A stretch of 64,000 nt of DNA from Sporosarcina sp. P33 (GCF_002077155.1 NZ_CP015027.1:1528501-1592500); one strand, 5' to 3'. Counted from the stretch's first letter, positions 27,082 through 39,504 are shown. A program made the numbers and translations. The notes: a model not told the origin generated them from the letters alone.

Positions 27082-27914
27082 AATTCATTCACCAACTCTT
27101 CTTCTGTCATATGATTTCCCTGAAGCTCTACACCGGCAGATCTCAATAGTTCGGAAACACGCAGCGCAAACGGCAGATCAAGTCCGATCGTTTCCAGCTC
27201 TGCACCTTGCCGGAATATTTCTTGCGGTGTTCCCGTCATAAGAACTTGTCCTTCATTCATTACGAGAATACGGTCCGCTAATAAAACTTCTTCCAAGTCA
27301 TGAGTGATCGACAATACGGTCAATCCAATTTCTGACCGCAGCTTTTTGACGATTTCAATCACTTCCTCCCGCCCCTGCGGATCAAGCATGGAAGTCGCTT
27401 CATCTAAAATTAACAGCTCAGGATGCAGAGCCAATGCACCGGCAATGGCCACACGCTGCTTCTGGCCGCCTGACAAGTGATGGGGTTCATGATTGATGTA
27501 GTCACTCATCTTCACTTGCTCCAGCGCCTCCTGGACACGCTTTACCATCATGTCATAGGGAACACCGTTGTTTTCCAGGGCAAAAGCTACGTCATCTTGC
27601 ACAGTCGACCCTACAAATTGGTTATCTGGATTTTGAAAGACTATTCCCATGCGCGAACGCGTTTCCCACAAGTTCTCTTCAGACAATGGTTCCAAAAAGA
27701 GATTGATTTCACCTGACGAAGGAAACAGCAAGCCGATCAGAAGTTTTGCCAGCGTCGACTTGCCTGACCCGTTATGTCCTACAACTGCCAGCCACTCCCC
27801 TTCATACAAAGTGAAGGATACATCATTCAGCGCCTTCACCGGTACGTGTGAAGATTCATTTTCTTCCGTATCATAAGAAAACGTTACATGATGCATCGAC
27901 GCTATTTCCTTCAT
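27057..27914 (-). CDS. ecfA1: ECF transporter ATPase EcfA1
   Basis: First ATPase of the ECF importer module. It has 285 residues with Walker [10 protein letters not shown], the Q-loop [10 protein letters not shown], the LSGGQKQR signature and Walker B LLILDEA (Ala instead of Pro after Glu, usual here). GAGGAGGGG lies 5 bases before the ATG at 27914. The nine-codon-longer frame is rejected for lacking a ribosome site. It follows the structured intergenic element downstream of rplQ. Confidence 0.95.
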   Translation of the reverse strand: MKEIASMHHVTFSYDTEENESSHVPVKALNDVSFTLYEGEWLAVVGHNGSGKSTLAKLLIGLLFPSSGEINLFLEPLSEENLWETRSRMGIVFQNPDNQFVGSTVQDDVAFALENNGVPYDMMVKRVQEALEQVKMSDYINHEPHHLSGGQKQRVAIAGALALHPELLILDEATSMLDPQGREEVIEIVKKLRSEIGLTVLSITHDLEEVLLADRILVMNEGQVLMTGTPQEIFRQGAELETIGLDLPFALRVSELLRSAGVELQGNHMTEEELVNELWTFHFSK

Positions 27915-27981
27915 CCGGACCCCTCCTCTTATGTATTGCAAAAATTAGTTTGCTTCTATGTAATAAATTATTCTTATGTAT

Positions 27982-28066
27982 AAAAAAAAGCGCGTACCTC
28001 ATCCAAGGAATGCGCCTGTAAAACGAAAATGCCGGGTGCTCATGCCGACATCTCAGATGAGGTACG
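27982..28066 (-). ncRNA. Candidate structured RNA/terminator between rplQ and ecfA1
   Basis: On the minus strand an 11-bp perfect stem (28056-28066 with 27993-28003, CGTACCTCATC and its complement) closes a 52-base interior. That interior holds a 7-bp hairpin (28045-28051 with 28029-28035). The 3' arm is followed by GCG, then C and eight T (27982-27989), so the closing stem also acts as an intrinsic terminator. The 5' arm can alternatively pair locally (CATC-TGA-GATG). An extended -10 (TGTTATGAT, near 28095) could supply its own start. The position just after the L17 gene recalls the L17 downstream element, but I cannot confirm identity. Confidence 0.55.
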
Positions 28067-28139
28067 TAGAGCTAGACCAGTCGATTGCTCGCGGATCATA
28101 ACACTCAGCTTTTATGTCGTATAAATCTTGTATCTGTAA

Positions 28140-28173
28140 TAAAAGGGTGTGCTGTGCGTGACAGACACACCCT
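28140..28173 (-). terminator. Intrinsic terminator after rplQ
   Basis: A stem built from AGGGTGTG and CACACCCT on the minus strand (arms near 28044-28051 offset to 28144-28151 and 28166-28173), with inner CTGT/ACAG pairing, is followed by TTTATT. It ends the alpha operon 15 bases past the rplQ stop. Confidence 0.8.
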
Positions 28174-28187
28174 CGAAGTGTATGGAA

Positions 28188-28568
28188 TTACACCAATTCA
28201 ATAATAACTACTGGTGCTCCATCGCCGCGGCGAGGTCCCATTTTCATTATACGTGTATAACCGCCTTGGCGATCTGCATAACGTGGTGCCACTGTATCGA
28301 AAAGTTTTTGAAGTGCAAACACTGTTGCTTCTTCGCCTTCTCCGTTTTCAACAGTTACCTTTTCACGACGAATATATTCAGCCGCTTGACGACGTGCATG
28401 AAGATCTCCGCGTTTTCCAAGAGTGATCATCTTTTCAACTACTGAACGTAATTCTTTTGCACGTGCTTCAGTTGTCTGGATGCTCTCATGAATGATAAGA
28501 TCTGTCGTTAGGTCGCGCAGCATTGCTTTACGTTGTGAACTTGTGCGTCCAAGTTTTCTGTATCCCAT
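28188..28568 (-). CDS. rplQ: 50S ribosomal protein L17
   Basis: Large-subunit protein near the exit-tunnel end. It has 126 residues beginning [20 protein letters not shown], with the family segment [20 protein letters not shown], slightly longer than the B. subtilis protein because of a GEGEEATVF insert. Last gene of the alpha operon (rpsM-rpsK-rpoA-rplQ); terminator 15 bases downstream. Confidence 0.98.
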   Translation of the reverse strand: MGYRKLGRTSSQRKAMLRDLTTDLIIHESIQTTEARAKELRSVVEKMITLGKRGDLHARRQAAEYIRREKVTVENGEGEEATVFALQKLFDTVAPRYADRQGGYTRIMKMGPRRGDGAPVVIIELV

Positions 28569-28599
28569 TTGAAGTTACCCTCCTTCAAGTATATGTCAG

Positions 28600-29544
28600 T
28601 TATTCTTCAGAGCGTAACTCAAGGTTTAGCTCGTCTAATTTAGCCTTCACTTCTTCAAGTGATTTACGGCCTAAGTTTCGCACTTTCATCATTTCGTCTT
28701 CAGACTTGTTTGCAAGTTCCAAAACCGTATTGATGCCTGCACGCTTCAGGCAGTTATAAGAACGGACAGAAAGGTCAAGTTCTTCAATAGTCATCTCAAG
28801 AACCTTTTCTTTTTGGTCTTCTTCTTTTTCTACCATGATTTCTGCAGTTTGTGCTTCGTCCGTCATTCCGACGAATATATTTAAGTGCTCAGTTAAAATT
28901 TTAGCTCCAAGTGATACTGCTTCTTTAGGACCGATGCTGCCATCTGTCCACACATCAAGTGTCAACTTATCAAAGTTGGTGCTTTGACCGACGCGGGTGT
29001 TCTCAACTTGGAAGTTAACGCGTGATACGGGAGTGTAAATCGAGTCGATTGGAATTACGCCAATCGCTAGATCCTCACGTTTGTTTTGATCGGAAGGAAC
29101 ATATCCGCGTCCGCGTACAGCATACATACGCATACGTAAATGTCCGTTTTTACCGAGAGTAGCAATCGGGAGATCTGGATTCAATACTTCGACATCACTG
29201 TCATGCGTGATATCTGCAGCCGTCACGACGCCTTCACCTTTCACATCGATCTCAATAACTTTCTCATCATCTGAGTAAATTTTGAGAGCAAGTTTCTTCA
29301 CATTCAAAATAACTGTCGATACGTCTTCAACGACACCTTCAATTGTTGAGAATTCATGAAGTACTCCATCGATTTGAATAGATGTCACAGCAGCTCCTGG
29401 TAATGAAGACAAGAGAATGCGGCGCAAAGAATTACCTAAGGTATTTCCATATCCACGCTCCAACGGTTCGATAATAAATTTACCAAACTGTGAGTCTTCA
29501 CCGATCGTTACTGTTTCAATCTTTGGTTTCTCAATCTCGATCAT
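28600..29544 (-). CDS. rpoA: RNA polymerase alpha subunit
   Basis: Assembly platform of RNA polymerase and contact for activators and UP elements. It has 314 residues. The N-terminal dimerisation domain is 1-230 ([25 protein letters not shown]), an acidic linker rich in Lys/Glu follows, and the C-terminal domain ([27 protein letters not shown]) carries the DNA-binding helix-hairpin-helix. Same length as in B. subtilis. Upstream gap of 123 bases to rpsK contains no gene. Confidence 0.99.
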   Translation of the reverse strand: MIEIEKPKIETVTIGEDSQFGKFIIEPLERGYGNTLGNSLRRILLSSLPGAAVTSIQIDGVLHEFSTIEGVVEDVSTVILNVKKLALKIYSDDEKVIEIDVKGEGVVTAADITHDSDVEVLNPDLPIATLGKNGHLRMRMYAVRGRGYVPSDQNKREDLAIGVIPIDSIYTPVSRVNFQVENTRVGQSTNFDKLTLDVWTDGSIGPKEAVSLGAKILTEHLNIFVGMTDEAQTAEIMVEKEEDQKEKVLEMTIEELDLSVRSYNCLKRAGINTVLELANKSEDEMMKVRNLGRKSLEEVKAKLDELNLELRSEE

Positions 29545-29667
29545 TTATTTACCCTCCTCAAAACGTCTCTATATTGGTTTAACCTTATTGAATTCACTGA
29601 TAATAGTTAACCTATTTCAACAGTATTAACAAAAATTGTCTTTCTTAATCCAATAGATTCAAACCGA

Positions 29668-30075
<408 letters not shown>

Positions 30076-30082
30076 TTACCTA

Positions 30083-30448
30083 TTATTTTTTCTTGTTTGC
30101 CATTGTACGTTTAGGACCTTTACGCGTACGTGCATTGTTTTTCGTGTTCTGTCCACGAACAGGCAATCCACGACGGTGACGGATACCACGGTTACTACCG
30201 ATTTCCATCAAACGCTTGATGTTAAGAGAAGTTTCACGACGAAGATCCCCTTCTACTTTCAAGCCGTCAATTTGTTCACGAATCTTATCAAGCTCAGCGT
30301 CAGTTAAATCACGAACGCGAGTCTCTTCAGAAATATCAGCTGCATTCAAAATAGACTTTGCAGTTGTTTTACCAATACCGAATATATATGTCAATGAAAT
30401 GACAACGCGCTTATCGCGCGGAACGTCTACACCAGCAATACGTGCCAT
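30083..30448 (-). CDS. rpsM: 30S ribosomal protein S13
   Basis: S13 sits in the small-subunit head and contacts P-site tRNA and L5. It has 121 residues beginning [20 protein letters not shown], with [11 protein letters not shown] and the basic tail [15 protein letters not shown]. Follows rpmJ by 24 bases. Confidence 0.99.
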   Translation of the reverse strand: MARIAGVDVPRDKRVVISLTYIFGIGKTTAKSILNAADISEETRVRDLTDAELDKIREQIDGLKVEGDLRRETSLNIKRLMEIGSNRGIRHRRGLPVRGQNTKNNARTRKGPKRTMANKKK

Positions 30449-30472
30449 ATAAGTTGTGCACCTCCTTGTGTT

Positions 30473-30601
<129 letters not shown>

Positions 30602-30624
30602 TCAATATTCCGGAGTGCAAAAGT

Positions 30625-30843
30625 TTATTTGAAACGGTATGTGATACGACCACGTGTCAAATCATAAGGTGAAAGTTCCATTGTCACCTTGTCGCCTGGC
30701 AGAATACGAATAAAGTGCATACGAATTTTACCTGACACGTGTGCAAGCACAGTATGTCCGTTTTCTAACTCCACTTTAAACATCGCATTCGGCAACGTTT
30801 CAAGAACAGTTCCTTCTACCTCAATTACGTCGTCCTTCGCCAT
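30625..30843 (-). CDS. infA: Translation initiation factor IF-1
   Basis: IF-1 blocks the A site during initiation. It has 72 residues with the OB-fold sequence [19 protein letters not shown] ... GRITYRFK, exactly the normal length. An AAGGGAG site precedes the ATG at 30843. A 14-residue upstream extension of the frame is not family sequence. Its neighbour upstream should be map in B. subtilis order, but here there is a 342-base gap to adk. Confidence 0.98.
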   Translation of the reverse strand: MAKDDVIEVEGTVLETLPNAMFKVELENGHTVLAHVSGKIRMHFIRILPGDKVTMELSPYDLTRGRITYRFK

Positions 30844-31185
30844 CAATCCTGTCTCCCTTCTATATCCAATAAAGGCTTTCACCATCGAGCGGCATCAGTC
30901 GCCTTCAAAAGGCTTCCTTCAACATATGTCCAGTTAGCATGAGTGATGTTCGAAAGACGTCTGCCACATTTCGCTGTTTCGCATGGATGCGATGAGACCT
31001 TTATTGTTCCCGCAGCAGTTTCCAAATATATATTATACTGCGAATCGCAATATAATGCATGCCGGAGCTACTGAAGAATCAATGATCAATTCTCATTTGT
31101 CCTATACCGGGCACTCTAGCTTTTGCAGCTCGTTTTCATCCATTACTTTCCGAACAGTGATGTAACTGTGCCCGAAAAGGATTGA
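30844..31185. other. 342-base gap between adk and infA; map and KOW genes absent
   Basis: In B. subtilis this place holds map and a small KOW-domain gene. Here no frame matches either. It contains a near-perfect 25-bp dyad (31032-31056) with TATAAT in both arms. I see no convincing coding sequence. Confidence 0.6.
31032..31056. repeat. 25-bp dyad with TATAAT boxes in both arms
   Basis: Reads ATTATA, C, TGCGA, A, TCGCA, A, TATAAT: twelve-base arms with a single mismatch around a one-base centre. On the minus strand TATAAT would serve infA; on the plus strand the other TATAAT points toward adk antisense. It could be an operator or a divergent -10 pair. No good -35 is visible on the minus strand at 17 bases. 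Confidence 0.6.
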
Positions 31186-31860
<675 letters not shown>

Positions 31861-31887
31861 TTATACAATAGGTCAGGCTATTGCTTT

Positions 31888-33180
31888 TTATTTCATAAAG
31901 CCTCTGTAATGTCTCTTCACTAACTGGGATTCCAACTGCTTCATTGATTCGAGGGCAACCCCTACTACGATGAGCAAGCTCGTTCCGCCGATTTGCGCGG
32001 ATTGAGGAAGGTTCGCCAGATTGATGAAGAAAATAGGCATAACCGCTACGACAGCAAGAAAGATCGAGCCGACAAACGTCAGTCTGTACAGAGTGCTTGT
32101 CAAATACTTTTGAGTGTTTGCACCCGGACGAATTCCTGGAATATACGCGCCTTGTTTTTTCAGATTGTCTGCCATATTCTCTGGATTCACTTGAATGAAT
32201 GCATAGAAATACGTAAACGCGATAATCAGTGCGACATACAAAATCATACCAACTGGATTCGTATAATCGAAGATCCGGATAATGGTTTTGGTTACACTGT
32301 TCTCACCGAAAAACGGAGCGATTTGCTGTGGCGTAATGAAGAATGCCACCGCAAAGATTACTGGAATAACACCCGCGGCATTTAACTTCAAAGGTAAGTG
32401 CGTTTGTTGACTTGCAACAGATTGATTTCTTCCTGAAACTCGTTTCGCATATTGAATAGGAATTTTCCGCAGTGCTTCTTGGAAGTAAATAACTCCAACT
32501 ACAATAGCTACAATGACTATCAGCAGTAAAATCATTGTTGCAATTCGGATAAATAGTGCATCTCCAGCGTCTTGGATTTGCGTTACATACAACTGATTAA
32601 CAGCATTCGGAATGCCGGCAACAATCCCCGCAAAGATAATGATGGAAATACCATTTCCAACACCTTTTGCAGTGATTTGTTCACCTAGCCACAGTAAGAA
32701 AGCTGTCCCTGCAGTCAACACAATTGCAATTACGATATATGTAGAAATGCTGTTGTCTTTAATCAGCGTGCCGCCAAACGTCTGGTTGAAACCAAATGAC
32801 ATGGCAAGTGCTTGAATAAAGGCAAGAACAATTGTGAAATATCGTGTAAACTGTGCAAGTTTCCGTCTTCCGACATCTCCTTGTTTTGACCACTCAGTAA
32901 ACTTTGGAACCACATCCATTTGCAAGAGCTGCACAATGATGGACGCCGTAATGTACGGCATAATCCCCATTGCAAAGATTGAAAAGTTGGATAATGCTCC
33001 TCCGCCGAATGTGTTCAAAAATCCGATAAACTGGTTATCTGATTGTTGTAAAGCAGTTGCATCAACGTTGGGAACCGGAACAAACGTTCCTAGTCTGAAA
33101 ACGATGAGCACTAGGAGGGTGAAAATTATTTTAGACCGGATCTCTTTCACACGCATGAAGTTAGAGATTGTCTGAAACAT
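31888..33180 (-). CDS. secY: Sec translocon channel protein SecY
   Basis: Core of the SecYEG protein-conducting channel. It has 430 residues with ten predicted membrane helices. Family segments include GIMPYITASIIVQLLQMDVVP and AKRVSGRNQSVASQQTHLPLKLNAAGVIPVIFA in the C4 ribosome-binding loop region. The start overlaps the rplO stop by one base (TAATG), in spc-operon order rpmD-rplO-secY-adk. Confidence 0.99.
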   Translation of the reverse strand: MFQTISNFMRVKEIRSKIIFTLLVLIVFRLGTFVPVPNVDATALQQSDNQFIGFLNTFGGGALSNFSIFAMGIMPYITASIIVQLLQMDVVPKFTEWSKQGDVGRRKLAQFTRYFTIVLAFIQALAMSFGFNQTFGGTLIKDNSISTYIVIAIVLTAGTAFLLWLGEQITAKGVGNGISIIIFAGIVAGIPNAVNQLYVTQIQDAGDALFIRIATMILLLIVIVAIVVGVIYFQEALRKIPIQYAKRVSGRNQSVASQQTHLPLKLNAAGVIPVIFAVAFFITPQQIAPFFGENSVTKTIIRIFDYTNPVGMILYVALIIAFTYFYAFIQVNPENMADNLKKQGAYIPGIRPGANTQKYLTSTLYRLTFVGSIFLAVVAVMPIFFINLANLPQSAQIGGTSLLIVVGVALESMKQLESQLVKRHYRGFMK

Positions 33181-33620
33181 TATACCACCTCTGTTTGCCC
33201 GCCTGCTTTTTCAATAGCTTCTTTTGCAGAAGCGGAAAATTTGTTGGCTTTAACTGTAATCTTTTTCTCAAGAGTTCCATTTCCAAGAATCTTGATACCT
33301 GATTTTGCGTTACTTACAACACCAGTTTCGATTAGCAGTTCCGGCGTTACTTCCGTGCCTTCTTCAAAACGATTCAATGTGTCCAGATTAACGATGGCAT
33401 AATCTTTACGATTAATGTTCGTGAATCCGCGCTTAGGAAGTCGTTGGAAAAGAGGAATTTGTCCACCTTCAAAACCAAGACGTACACCGCCGCCTGAACG
33501 TGCGTTTTGTCCGTCATGACCTCTGCCGGAAGTTTTACCACTTCCAGATCCAATCCCACGTCCAACACGTTTACGGTTTCGGCGAGATCCCTCAGCTGGT
33601 TTTAGCTCATGTAATTTCAT
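33180..33620 (-). CDS. rplO: 50S ribosomal protein L15
   Basis: Late-binding large-subunit protein. It has 146 residues, [22 protein letters not shown] at the start with the Gly-rich [20 protein letters not shown] stretch typical of L15 and the conserved [17 protein letters not shown]. Overlaps secY by one base; 32 bases after rpmD. Confidence 0.98.
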   Translation of the reverse strand: MKLHELKPAEGSRRNRKRVGRGIGSGSGKTSGRGHDGQNARSGGGVRLGFEGGQIPLFQRLPKRGFTNINRKDYAIVNLDTLNRFEEGTEVTPELLIETGVVSNAKSGIKILGNGTLEKKITVKANKFSASAKEAIEKAGGQTEVV

Positions 33621-33652
33621 CTTATCGGCACCTCCTTATTGTAGAATAATAC

Positions 33653-33835
33653 TTAAATTTCTTTAACTGTTACCAAGTGGCTGACCTTTGTAATCATACC
33701 ACGGATAGCATCGTTGCTTTGATGCTCAACTGTTTGATTCAACTTTCGAAGGCCTAATGCTTCAATTGTTTTACGCTGTGTCGGCTTTGAACCAATAACA
33801 CTTTTCGTAAGGGTGACTTCAAGTTTGTTCGTCAT
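33653..33835 (-). CDS. rpmD: 50S ribosomal protein L30
   Basis: A 60-residue protein, [20 protein letters not shown] at the start, with the [13 protein letters not shown] segment. Standard bacterial length. It lies between rpsE and rplO, 13 bases after rpsE, in the spc operon order. Confidence 0.97.
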   Translation of the reverse strand: MTNKLEVTLTKSVIGSKPTQRKTIEALGLRKLNQTVEHQSNDAIRGMITKVSHLVTVKEI

Positions 33836-33848
33836 TGTATTTCCCCCC

Positions 33849-34349
33849 TTAACCTAACAGTTCTTCTACGGATTTACCACGCAATTTAGCGATCTCTTCT
33901 GCGCGTTTCAAATTCTGTAATCCTTCGATTGTTGCACGTACCATGTTGATCGGTGTGCTTGAACCAAGAGATTTTGAAAGAATATCCGTGATGCCTGCAA
34001 GTTCAAGTACCGCACGGACAGGTCCACCTGCAATTACACCAGTACCCGGAGCAGCTGGTTTGATGAGGATTTGTCCTGCACCAAAACGTCCGATTACTTC
34101 ATGTGGAGTTGTACCTTTAACCATTGGCACTTCAATCAAGTTTTTCTTCGCATCTTCAATTGCTTTACGGATTGCATCTGGAACTTCTTGTGCTTTTCCA
34201 GTACCAAAACCGACACGACCGTTTTTATCTCCGACAACGACAAGTGCAGTAAAGCGGAAACGACGTCCACCTTTTACAACTTTCGCAACGCGGTTGATCG
34301 TTACTACGCGTTCTTCGAACTCACTTTTGTTCTGATCATTACGACGCAT
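33849..34349 (-). CDS. rpsE: 30S ribosomal protein S5
   Basis: S5 stabilises the decoding site and limits miscoding. It has 166 residues, with the double-stranded-RNA-binding-like N-domain ([20 protein letters not shown]) and the [18 protein letters not shown] block. The S5 loop around the spectinomycin pocket (KGGRR) is wild type. 22 bases after rplR. Confidence 0.98.
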   Translation of the reverse strand: MRRNDQNKSEFEERVVTINRVAKVVKGGRRFRFTALVVVGDKNGRVGFGTGKAQEVPDAIRKAIEDAKKNLIEVPMVKGTTPHEVIGRFGAGQILIKPAAPGTGVIAGGPVRAVLELAGITDILSKSLGSSTPINMVRATIEGLQNLKRAEEIAKLRGKSVEELLG

Positions 34350-34371
34350 GAAATATGTCCCTCCTTCTTAA

Positions 34372-34734
34372 TTAAAATTCAAGTCCATTTTCGCGTGCTG
34401 CGTCAGCAAGTGCTTTAACACGGCCATGGAAAAGATATCCGCCACGGTCAAATACAACCGTTTTAACGTCTTTTTCTACAGCTCTCTTTGCAATAAGCTC
34501 GCCGACTTTAGCTGCTGATTCAGTGTTACCAGTAGATCCAGCCTCAACTTCATTATCTCTTGTAGAAGCACTTACGATTGTTACGCCATTCAAGTCATCG
34601 ATCAATTGCGCATAGATGTGCTTGTTAGAACGGTAAACGTTTAGACGTGGACGCTCTGCAGTTCCGCTGATTTTCGTACGCACACGTGCGTGACGCTTTT
34701 TACGGACAGCGTTTTTATCTTGTTTCGTGATCAT
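34372..34734 (-). CDS. rplR: 50S ribosomal protein L18
   Basis: 5S rRNA-binding protein of the central protuberance. It has 120 residues from [19 protein letters not shown] to NGLEF, with the [16 protein letters not shown] segment. AAGGAG lies before the ATG at 34734; the six-residue longer frame starts inside that site. Sits between rplF and rpsE. Confidence 0.98.
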   Translation of the reverse strand: MITKQDKNAVRKKRHARVRTKISGTAERPRLNVYRSNKHIYAQLIDDLNGVTIVSASTRDNEVEAGSTGNTESAAKVGELIAKRAVEKDVKTVVFDRGGYLFHGRVKALADAARENGLEF

Positions 34735-34767
34735 CGGGGTCACTCCTTCCAAATACCTCAGGCGGTA

Positions 34768-35307
34768 TTATTTACCTGTTTTACCTTCTTTACGACGAAC
34801 GATTTCGCCTTCATAACGGATACCTTTGCCTTTATACGGCTCTGGCGGACGTACTTGACGGATGTTAGAAGCAAGAGCACCAACGTGTTCTTTGTTGTAG
34901 CCGCGGACAATAACTTTTGTGTTCGCCGGGACTTCAACTTCTACACCTTCTTCTGGTGTGAATTCAACTGGATGTGAATAACCTACGTTCAATACAAGTT
35001 TCTTTCCTTGCATAGAAGCACGGTATCCAACCCCAACCAATTCAAGTGTGCGTTCAAATCCTGCAGATACTCCCACTACCATGTTGTTAAGTACAGAGCG
35101 TGTAGTACCGTGGATTGAACGGTGATCTTTTGATTCAGAAGGACGAGTCAATGTAATAACGTTACCTTCCTGATTGATCGTGATATCTTTATCTAATTGT
35201 CTCGAAAGTTCACCTTTCGGACCTTTAACAGTTGCGAAGTTGTCTTCTGAAATTGTTACAGTAACGTTTTCAGGAACTTCGATCTGACGATTACCAATAC
35301 GGGACAT
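34768..35307 (-). CDS. rplF: 50S ribosomal protein L6
   Basis: L6 contacts the sarcin-ricin loop near the factor-binding site. It has 179 residues: [20 protein letters not shown] at the start, two tandem L6 folds, and the signature [22 protein letters not shown] near the C-terminus. Length as in B. subtilis. Confidence 0.99.
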   Translation of the reverse strand: MSRIGNRQIEVPENVTVTISEDNFATVKGPKGELSRQLDKDITINQEGNVITLTRPSESKDHRSIHGTTRSVLNNMVVGVSAGFERTLELVGVGYRASMQGKKLVLNVGYSHPVEFTPEEGVEVEVPANTKVIVRGYNKEHVGALASNIRQVRPPEPYKGKGIRYEGEIVRRKEGKTGK

Positions 35308-35337
35308 TCTATTGCACCTCCATTCAATTGTTGCTAA

Positions 35338-35736
35338 TTACCAAACGTACGCGACGACTTCTCCGCCGACTTGTTTAGCGCGGGCTTCTTTGTCTGTTAA
35401 TACACCGTTTGATGTAGAAACTAGTGCAACTCCTAAGCCGTTAAGCACTTTAGGAACTTCATTTGATTTCGCATATACACGAAGTCCTGGTTTTGAAATA
35501 CGTTTCAAGCCATTGATAACACGTTCGTTATCCTGTCCGTATTTTAGGAAAATGCGGATGATGCCTTGTTTGTTATCTTCCACGTACTCCACATCACGAA
35601 CGAAACCTTCTCGTTTTAAGATTTCGGCGATTTCTTTCTTTACGTTTGAAGCAGGTACCTCAAGCTTCTCGTGGCGAACCATGTTCGCATTACGGATGCG
35701 TGTAAGCATATCTGCAATCGGATCACTCATTGTCAT
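35338..35736 (-). CDS. rpsH: 30S ribosomal protein S8
   Basis: S8 binds the central domain of 16S rRNA. It has 132 residues. AGGAGG is nine bases before the ATG at 35736, giving [18 protein letters not shown], matching the B. subtilis MVMTDPIADML start as I recall it. The C-terminus [26 protein letters not shown] is the family signature. Confidence 0.98.
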   Translation of the reverse strand: MTMSDPIADMLTRIRNANMVRHEKLEVPASNVKKEIAEILKREGFVRDVEYVEDNKQGIIRIFLKYGQDNERVINGLKRISKPGLRVYAKSNEVPKVLNGLGVALVSTSNGVLTDKEARAKQVGGEVVAYVW

Positions 35737-35766
35737 TTGAATTAACCTCCTTCCCTAATTAGGGGT

Positions 35767-35964
<198 letters not shown>

Positions 35965-35972
35965 CTATTATT

Positions 35973-36512
35973 TTACTTTTGGAACGGCATGCCACACTGT
36001 GCAAGCAACTCACGTGCTTCTTCATCAGTGTTTGCAGTCGTCACGATGACGATGTCCATCCCACGTACTTTTGATACTTTATCGTAGTCAATTTCAGGGA
36101 AAATAAGTTGCTCTTTCACACCTAGAGTGTAGTTCCCGCGACCATCGAACGCTTTTTTAGAAACGCCACGGAAGTCACGTACACGTGGTAATGAGATAGA
36201 AACTAATTTATCGAGAAACTCGTACATGCGCTCACCGCGAAGCGTTACTTTAGCTCCGATCGGCATACCTTCACGCAAACGGAAACCTGCGATAGATTTT
36301 TTCGCTTTTGTAATGACTGGTTTTTGACCTGAAATAGTTGCAAGATCCTCTACAGCTGCATCAAGTGCTTTTGTATTTTGAACTGCATCACCAACACCCA
36401 TGTTGATAACGATTTTATCTACTTTAGGAACCTGCATAACAGATGTATATTCAAACTTGCTCATTAGAGCAGGTGTGATTTCTTTAGTAAATTTCTCTTT
36501 CAAACGACTCAT
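35973..36512 (-). CDS. rplE: 50S ribosomal protein L5
   Basis: 5S rRNA-binding protein contacting P-site tRNA. It has 179 residues with [22 protein letters not shown] at the start and [26 protein letters not shown] in the middle. Normal length. 26 bases after rplX. Confidence 0.99.
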   Translation of the reverse strand: MSRLKEKFTKEITPALMSKFEYTSVMQVPKVDKIVINMGVGDAVQNTKALDAAVEDLATISGQKPVITKAKKSIAGFRLREGMPIGAKVTLRGERMYEFLDKLVSISLPRVRDFRGVSKKAFDGRGNYTLGVKEQLIFPEIDYDKVSKVRGMDIVIVTTANTDEEARELLAQCGMPFQK

Positions 36513-36538
36513 CAGTCGGACCTCCTTTCATGCAATTC

Positions 36539-36850
36539 TTACTTATCCAGTGCTTCACCGGATTTTTTTGCAATACGTACCTTTTTACCGTCTTCCAATT
36601 TGTAACCTACACGAGTCGGCTCGCCTGTTTTAGGATCGATGACCATCACGTTTGAGACATGGATTGTAGCTTCCTGGCTTACAATTCCGCCTTGAGGGTT
36701 TTCTTGGTTCGGCTTTGTGTGTTTCTTGACGATATTAATACCTTCAACTAGCACACGGTCTTTCTTTGGATAAGCAGTTAGGATCACACCTGTTTTGCCT
36801 TTGTCTTTCCCAGAGATCACCATTACTTTGTCGCCTTTTTTAACGTGCAT
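36539..36850 (-). CDS. rplX: 50S ribosomal protein L24
   Basis: Assembly-initiator protein with a KOW motif. It has 103 residues with [21 protein letters not shown] at the N-terminus (the KOW region) and [16 protein letters not shown] [18 protein letters not shown] at the end. 36 bases after rplN. Confidence 0.98.
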   Translation of the reverse strand: MHVKKGDKVMVISGKDKGKTGVILTAYPKKDRVLVEGINIVKKHTKPNQENPQGGIVSQEATIHVSNVMVIDPKTGEPTRVGYKLEDGKKVRIAKKSGEALDK

Positions 36851-36886
36851 TCTATCGCACCTCCTTGACTGGCTCTGTCATTAGAA

Positions 36887-37255
36887 TTAAAGAACTTCTG
36901 GAGCAAGTGAAATGATCTTCATGAAGTTGTTATCGCGAAGTTCGCGAGCAACCGGTCCGAAAATACGTGTTCCACGTGGTCCTTTATCATCACGGATAAT
37001 AACGCAAGCATTCTCATCAAATGTAATGTATGAACCGTCTTTACGACGAACTCCACTTTTCGTACGAACGATGACCGCTTTAACAACGTCACCCTTCTTA
37101 ACAACGCCACCTGGTGTTGCTTTCTTAACCGTTACAACAACTACGTCACCGATATTAGCTACTTTACGACCTGATCCGCCTAGCACTTTAATTGTCAGTA
37201 CTTCACGTGCACCAGAGTTGTCAGCAACTTTCATTCGACTTTCCTGTTGAATCAT
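36887..37255 (-). CDS. rplN: 50S ribosomal protein L14
   Basis: L14 lies at the subunit interface and is the binding site of the silencing factor RsfS. It has 122 residues, [20 protein letters not shown] at the start and [12 protein letters not shown] at the end, identical in length to the B. subtilis protein. Confidence 0.99.
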   Translation of the reverse strand: MIQQESRMKVADNSGAREVLTIKVLGGSGRKVANIGDVVVVTVKKATPGGVVKKGDVVKAVIVRTKSGVRRKDGSYITFDENACVIIRDDKGPRGTRIFGPVARELRDNNFMKIISLAPEVL

Positions 37256-37293
37256 CGAGGTTACCTCCTTCCAAAATCTGAGTTAAAAACCTA

Positions 37294-37557
37294 TTAGATG
37301 ATGACCGCTTTTTCGACGACTTCCAGAAGACGGAAACGCTTAGTTGCTGATAATGGACGAGTTTCCATAATACGAACAACATCGCCGATCTTCGCTTCGT
37401 TCAGCTCATCATGGGCCTTGAATTTCTTAGAGTACTTTACACGTTTACCGTATAAAGAATGTTTTTTGTATGTTTCTACCATTACCGTAACGGTTTTATC
37501 CATTTTGTCGGAAACGACACGGCCTGTGTATACTTTGCGCTGATTACGCTCAGTCAT
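37294..37557 (-). CDS. rpsQ: 30S ribosomal protein S17
   Basis: S17 binds helix 11 of 16S rRNA. It has 87 residues from [22 protein letters not shown] to [14 protein letters not shown] lies 7 bases before the ATG at 37557; six extra upstream codons of the open frame are not family sequence. Follows rpmC. Confidence 0.98.
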   Translation of the reverse strand: MTERNQRKVYTGRVVSDKMDKTVTVMVETYKKHSLYGKRVKYSKKFKAHDELNEAKIGDVVRIMETRPLSATKRFRLLEVVEKAVII

Positions 37558-37574
37558 GGCTGCAACCTCCTTCA

Positions 37575-38199
<625 letters not shown>

Positions 38200-38200
38200 A

Positions 38201-38857
38201 TTATTTGCCTCCTTCCCCAGAGTTCTTCTTTACTGGAAGGACTTCACCACGATAAATCCATACCTTTACGCCAAGCTTACCATAAGTAGTATCAGCTTCA
38301 GCATGTGCATAGTCTATATCTGCACGTAATGTATGAAGAGGGACAGTTCCTTCACTATAGTGTTCAGCACGAGCGATGTCAGCACCGCCAAGACGACCAG
38401 ACACTTGTGTTTTAATTCCTTTTGCACCAGAGCGAATTGTACGTTGGATCGCTTGTTTCTGAGCACGGCGGAATGATACACGGCTTTCTAATTGACGAGC
38501 GATTGATTCAGCAACAAGTCTTGCATCCAAATCAGCACGTTTGATTTCTACGATATTGATGTGTACACGCTTGCCTGTGATTTCGTTAAGCTGTTTACGA
38601 AGTGTTTCAACTTCAGAACCACCTTTACCGATAACCATACCTGGCTTAGCGGTGTGGATTGTAATATTAACACGTTTAGCAGCACGCTCAATTTCAACTT
38701 TTGAAACTGATGCATCTACAAGACGCTTTTCGATGTATTCACGGATCTTTAAGTCTTCATGTAGTAAGGACGCATAATCTTTTTCCGCGTACCATTTTGA
38801 GTCCCAGTCACGGATGACGCCTACACGCAGTCCATTAGGATGTACTTTTTGGCCCAC
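38201..38857 (-). CDS. rpsC: 30S ribosomal protein S3
   Basis: S3 lines the mRNA entry tunnel and has helicase-like function with S4. It has 218 residues with [20 protein letters not shown], the KH motif [15 protein letters not shown], and the [21 protein letters not shown]-domain. Standard length; precedes rplP. Confidence 0.99.
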   Translation of the reverse strand: MGQKVHPNGLRVGVIRDWDSKWYAEKDYASLLHEDLKIREYIEKRLVDASVSKVEIERAAKRVNITIHTAKPGMVIGKGGSEVETLRKQLNEITGKRVHINIVEIKRADLDARLVAESIARQLESRVSFRRAQKQAIQRTIRSGAKGIKTQVSGRLGGADIARAEHYSEGTVPLHTLRADIDYAHAEADTTYGKLGVKVWIYRGEVLPVKKNSGEGGK

Positions 38858-38860
38858 TAA

Positions 38861-39205
38861 TTACCCCTCCTTCTTTTCAGATACCACTAATGTGATGTGG
38901 CTTGTACGTTTGTTGATCGCACTTGCACGACCTTGTGCACGTGGACGGAAACGTTTCATTGTCGGTCCTTCATCTACGAATACTTCGCTGACGATTAAGT
39001 TCTCAGTGTTCATTTCGTAGTTGTGTTCAGCATTTGCAATCGCTGATTTCAAAAGTTTTTCTACGACCGGAGATGCCGCTTTAGGCGTAAGTCGTAGGAT
39101 AGCCATAGCTTCACCTATATTCTTGCCGCGAATAAGATCAACGACCAAACGAACTTTGCGAGAAGCAATACGGACTGTGCGTACAGATGCTTTAGCTTGT
39201 TGCAT
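38861..39205 (-). CDS. rplV: 50S ribosomal protein L22
   Basis: Tunnel-wall protein; its hairpin tip is where macrolide resistance changes occur. It has 114 residues with [15 protein letters not shown] and the hairpin [23 protein letters not shown], which looks wild type. Lies three bases from rpsC. Confidence 0.98.
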   Translation of the reverse strand: MQQAKASVRTVRIASRKVRLVVDLIRGKNIGEAMAILRLTPKAASPVVEKLLKSAIANAEHNYEMNTENLIVSEVFVDEGPTMKRFRPRAQGRASAINKRTSHITLVVSEKKEG

Positions 39206-39225
39206 CAGGATAACCTCCTCTCAAA

Positions 39226-39504
39226 TTAGCGTTTTGTTTTCTTATCGTCGGCACCATGGCCTTTATATGTGCGCGTTGGTACGAATTCACCTAGTTTGTG
39301 ACCTACCATATCTTCTGTTACATAAACAGGAACATGTTTGCGTCCGTCATATACTGCGATCGTCAATCCGATGAAAGTCGGGAAGATTGTTGAACGGCGT
39401 GACCATGTTTTAATAACCTGTTTCTTTTCTGAATCTTTTTGTGCATCAACCTTTTTTAATAAGTGGTCATCTGCAAAAGGTCCTTTTTTCAAGCTGCGGC
39501 CCAT
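39226..39504 (-). CDS. rpsS: 30S ribosomal protein S19
   Basis: Head protein paired with S13. It has 92 residues, [20 protein letters not shown] at the start and [15 protein letters not shown] at the end. GGAGG is 7 bases before the ATG at 39504; the 12-codon upstream extension is not family sequence. Confidence 0.98.
   Translation of the reverse strand: MGRSLKKGPFADDHLLKKVDAQKDSEKKQVIKTWSRRSTIFPTFIGLTIAVYDGRKHVPVYVTEDMVGHKLGEFVPTRTYKGHGADDKKTKR

Noticed and set aside
31080-31180. Remnant of map or the KOW gene downstream of adk
   Set aside because: A short open stretch exists but resembles neither protein, and has no start or ribosome site.
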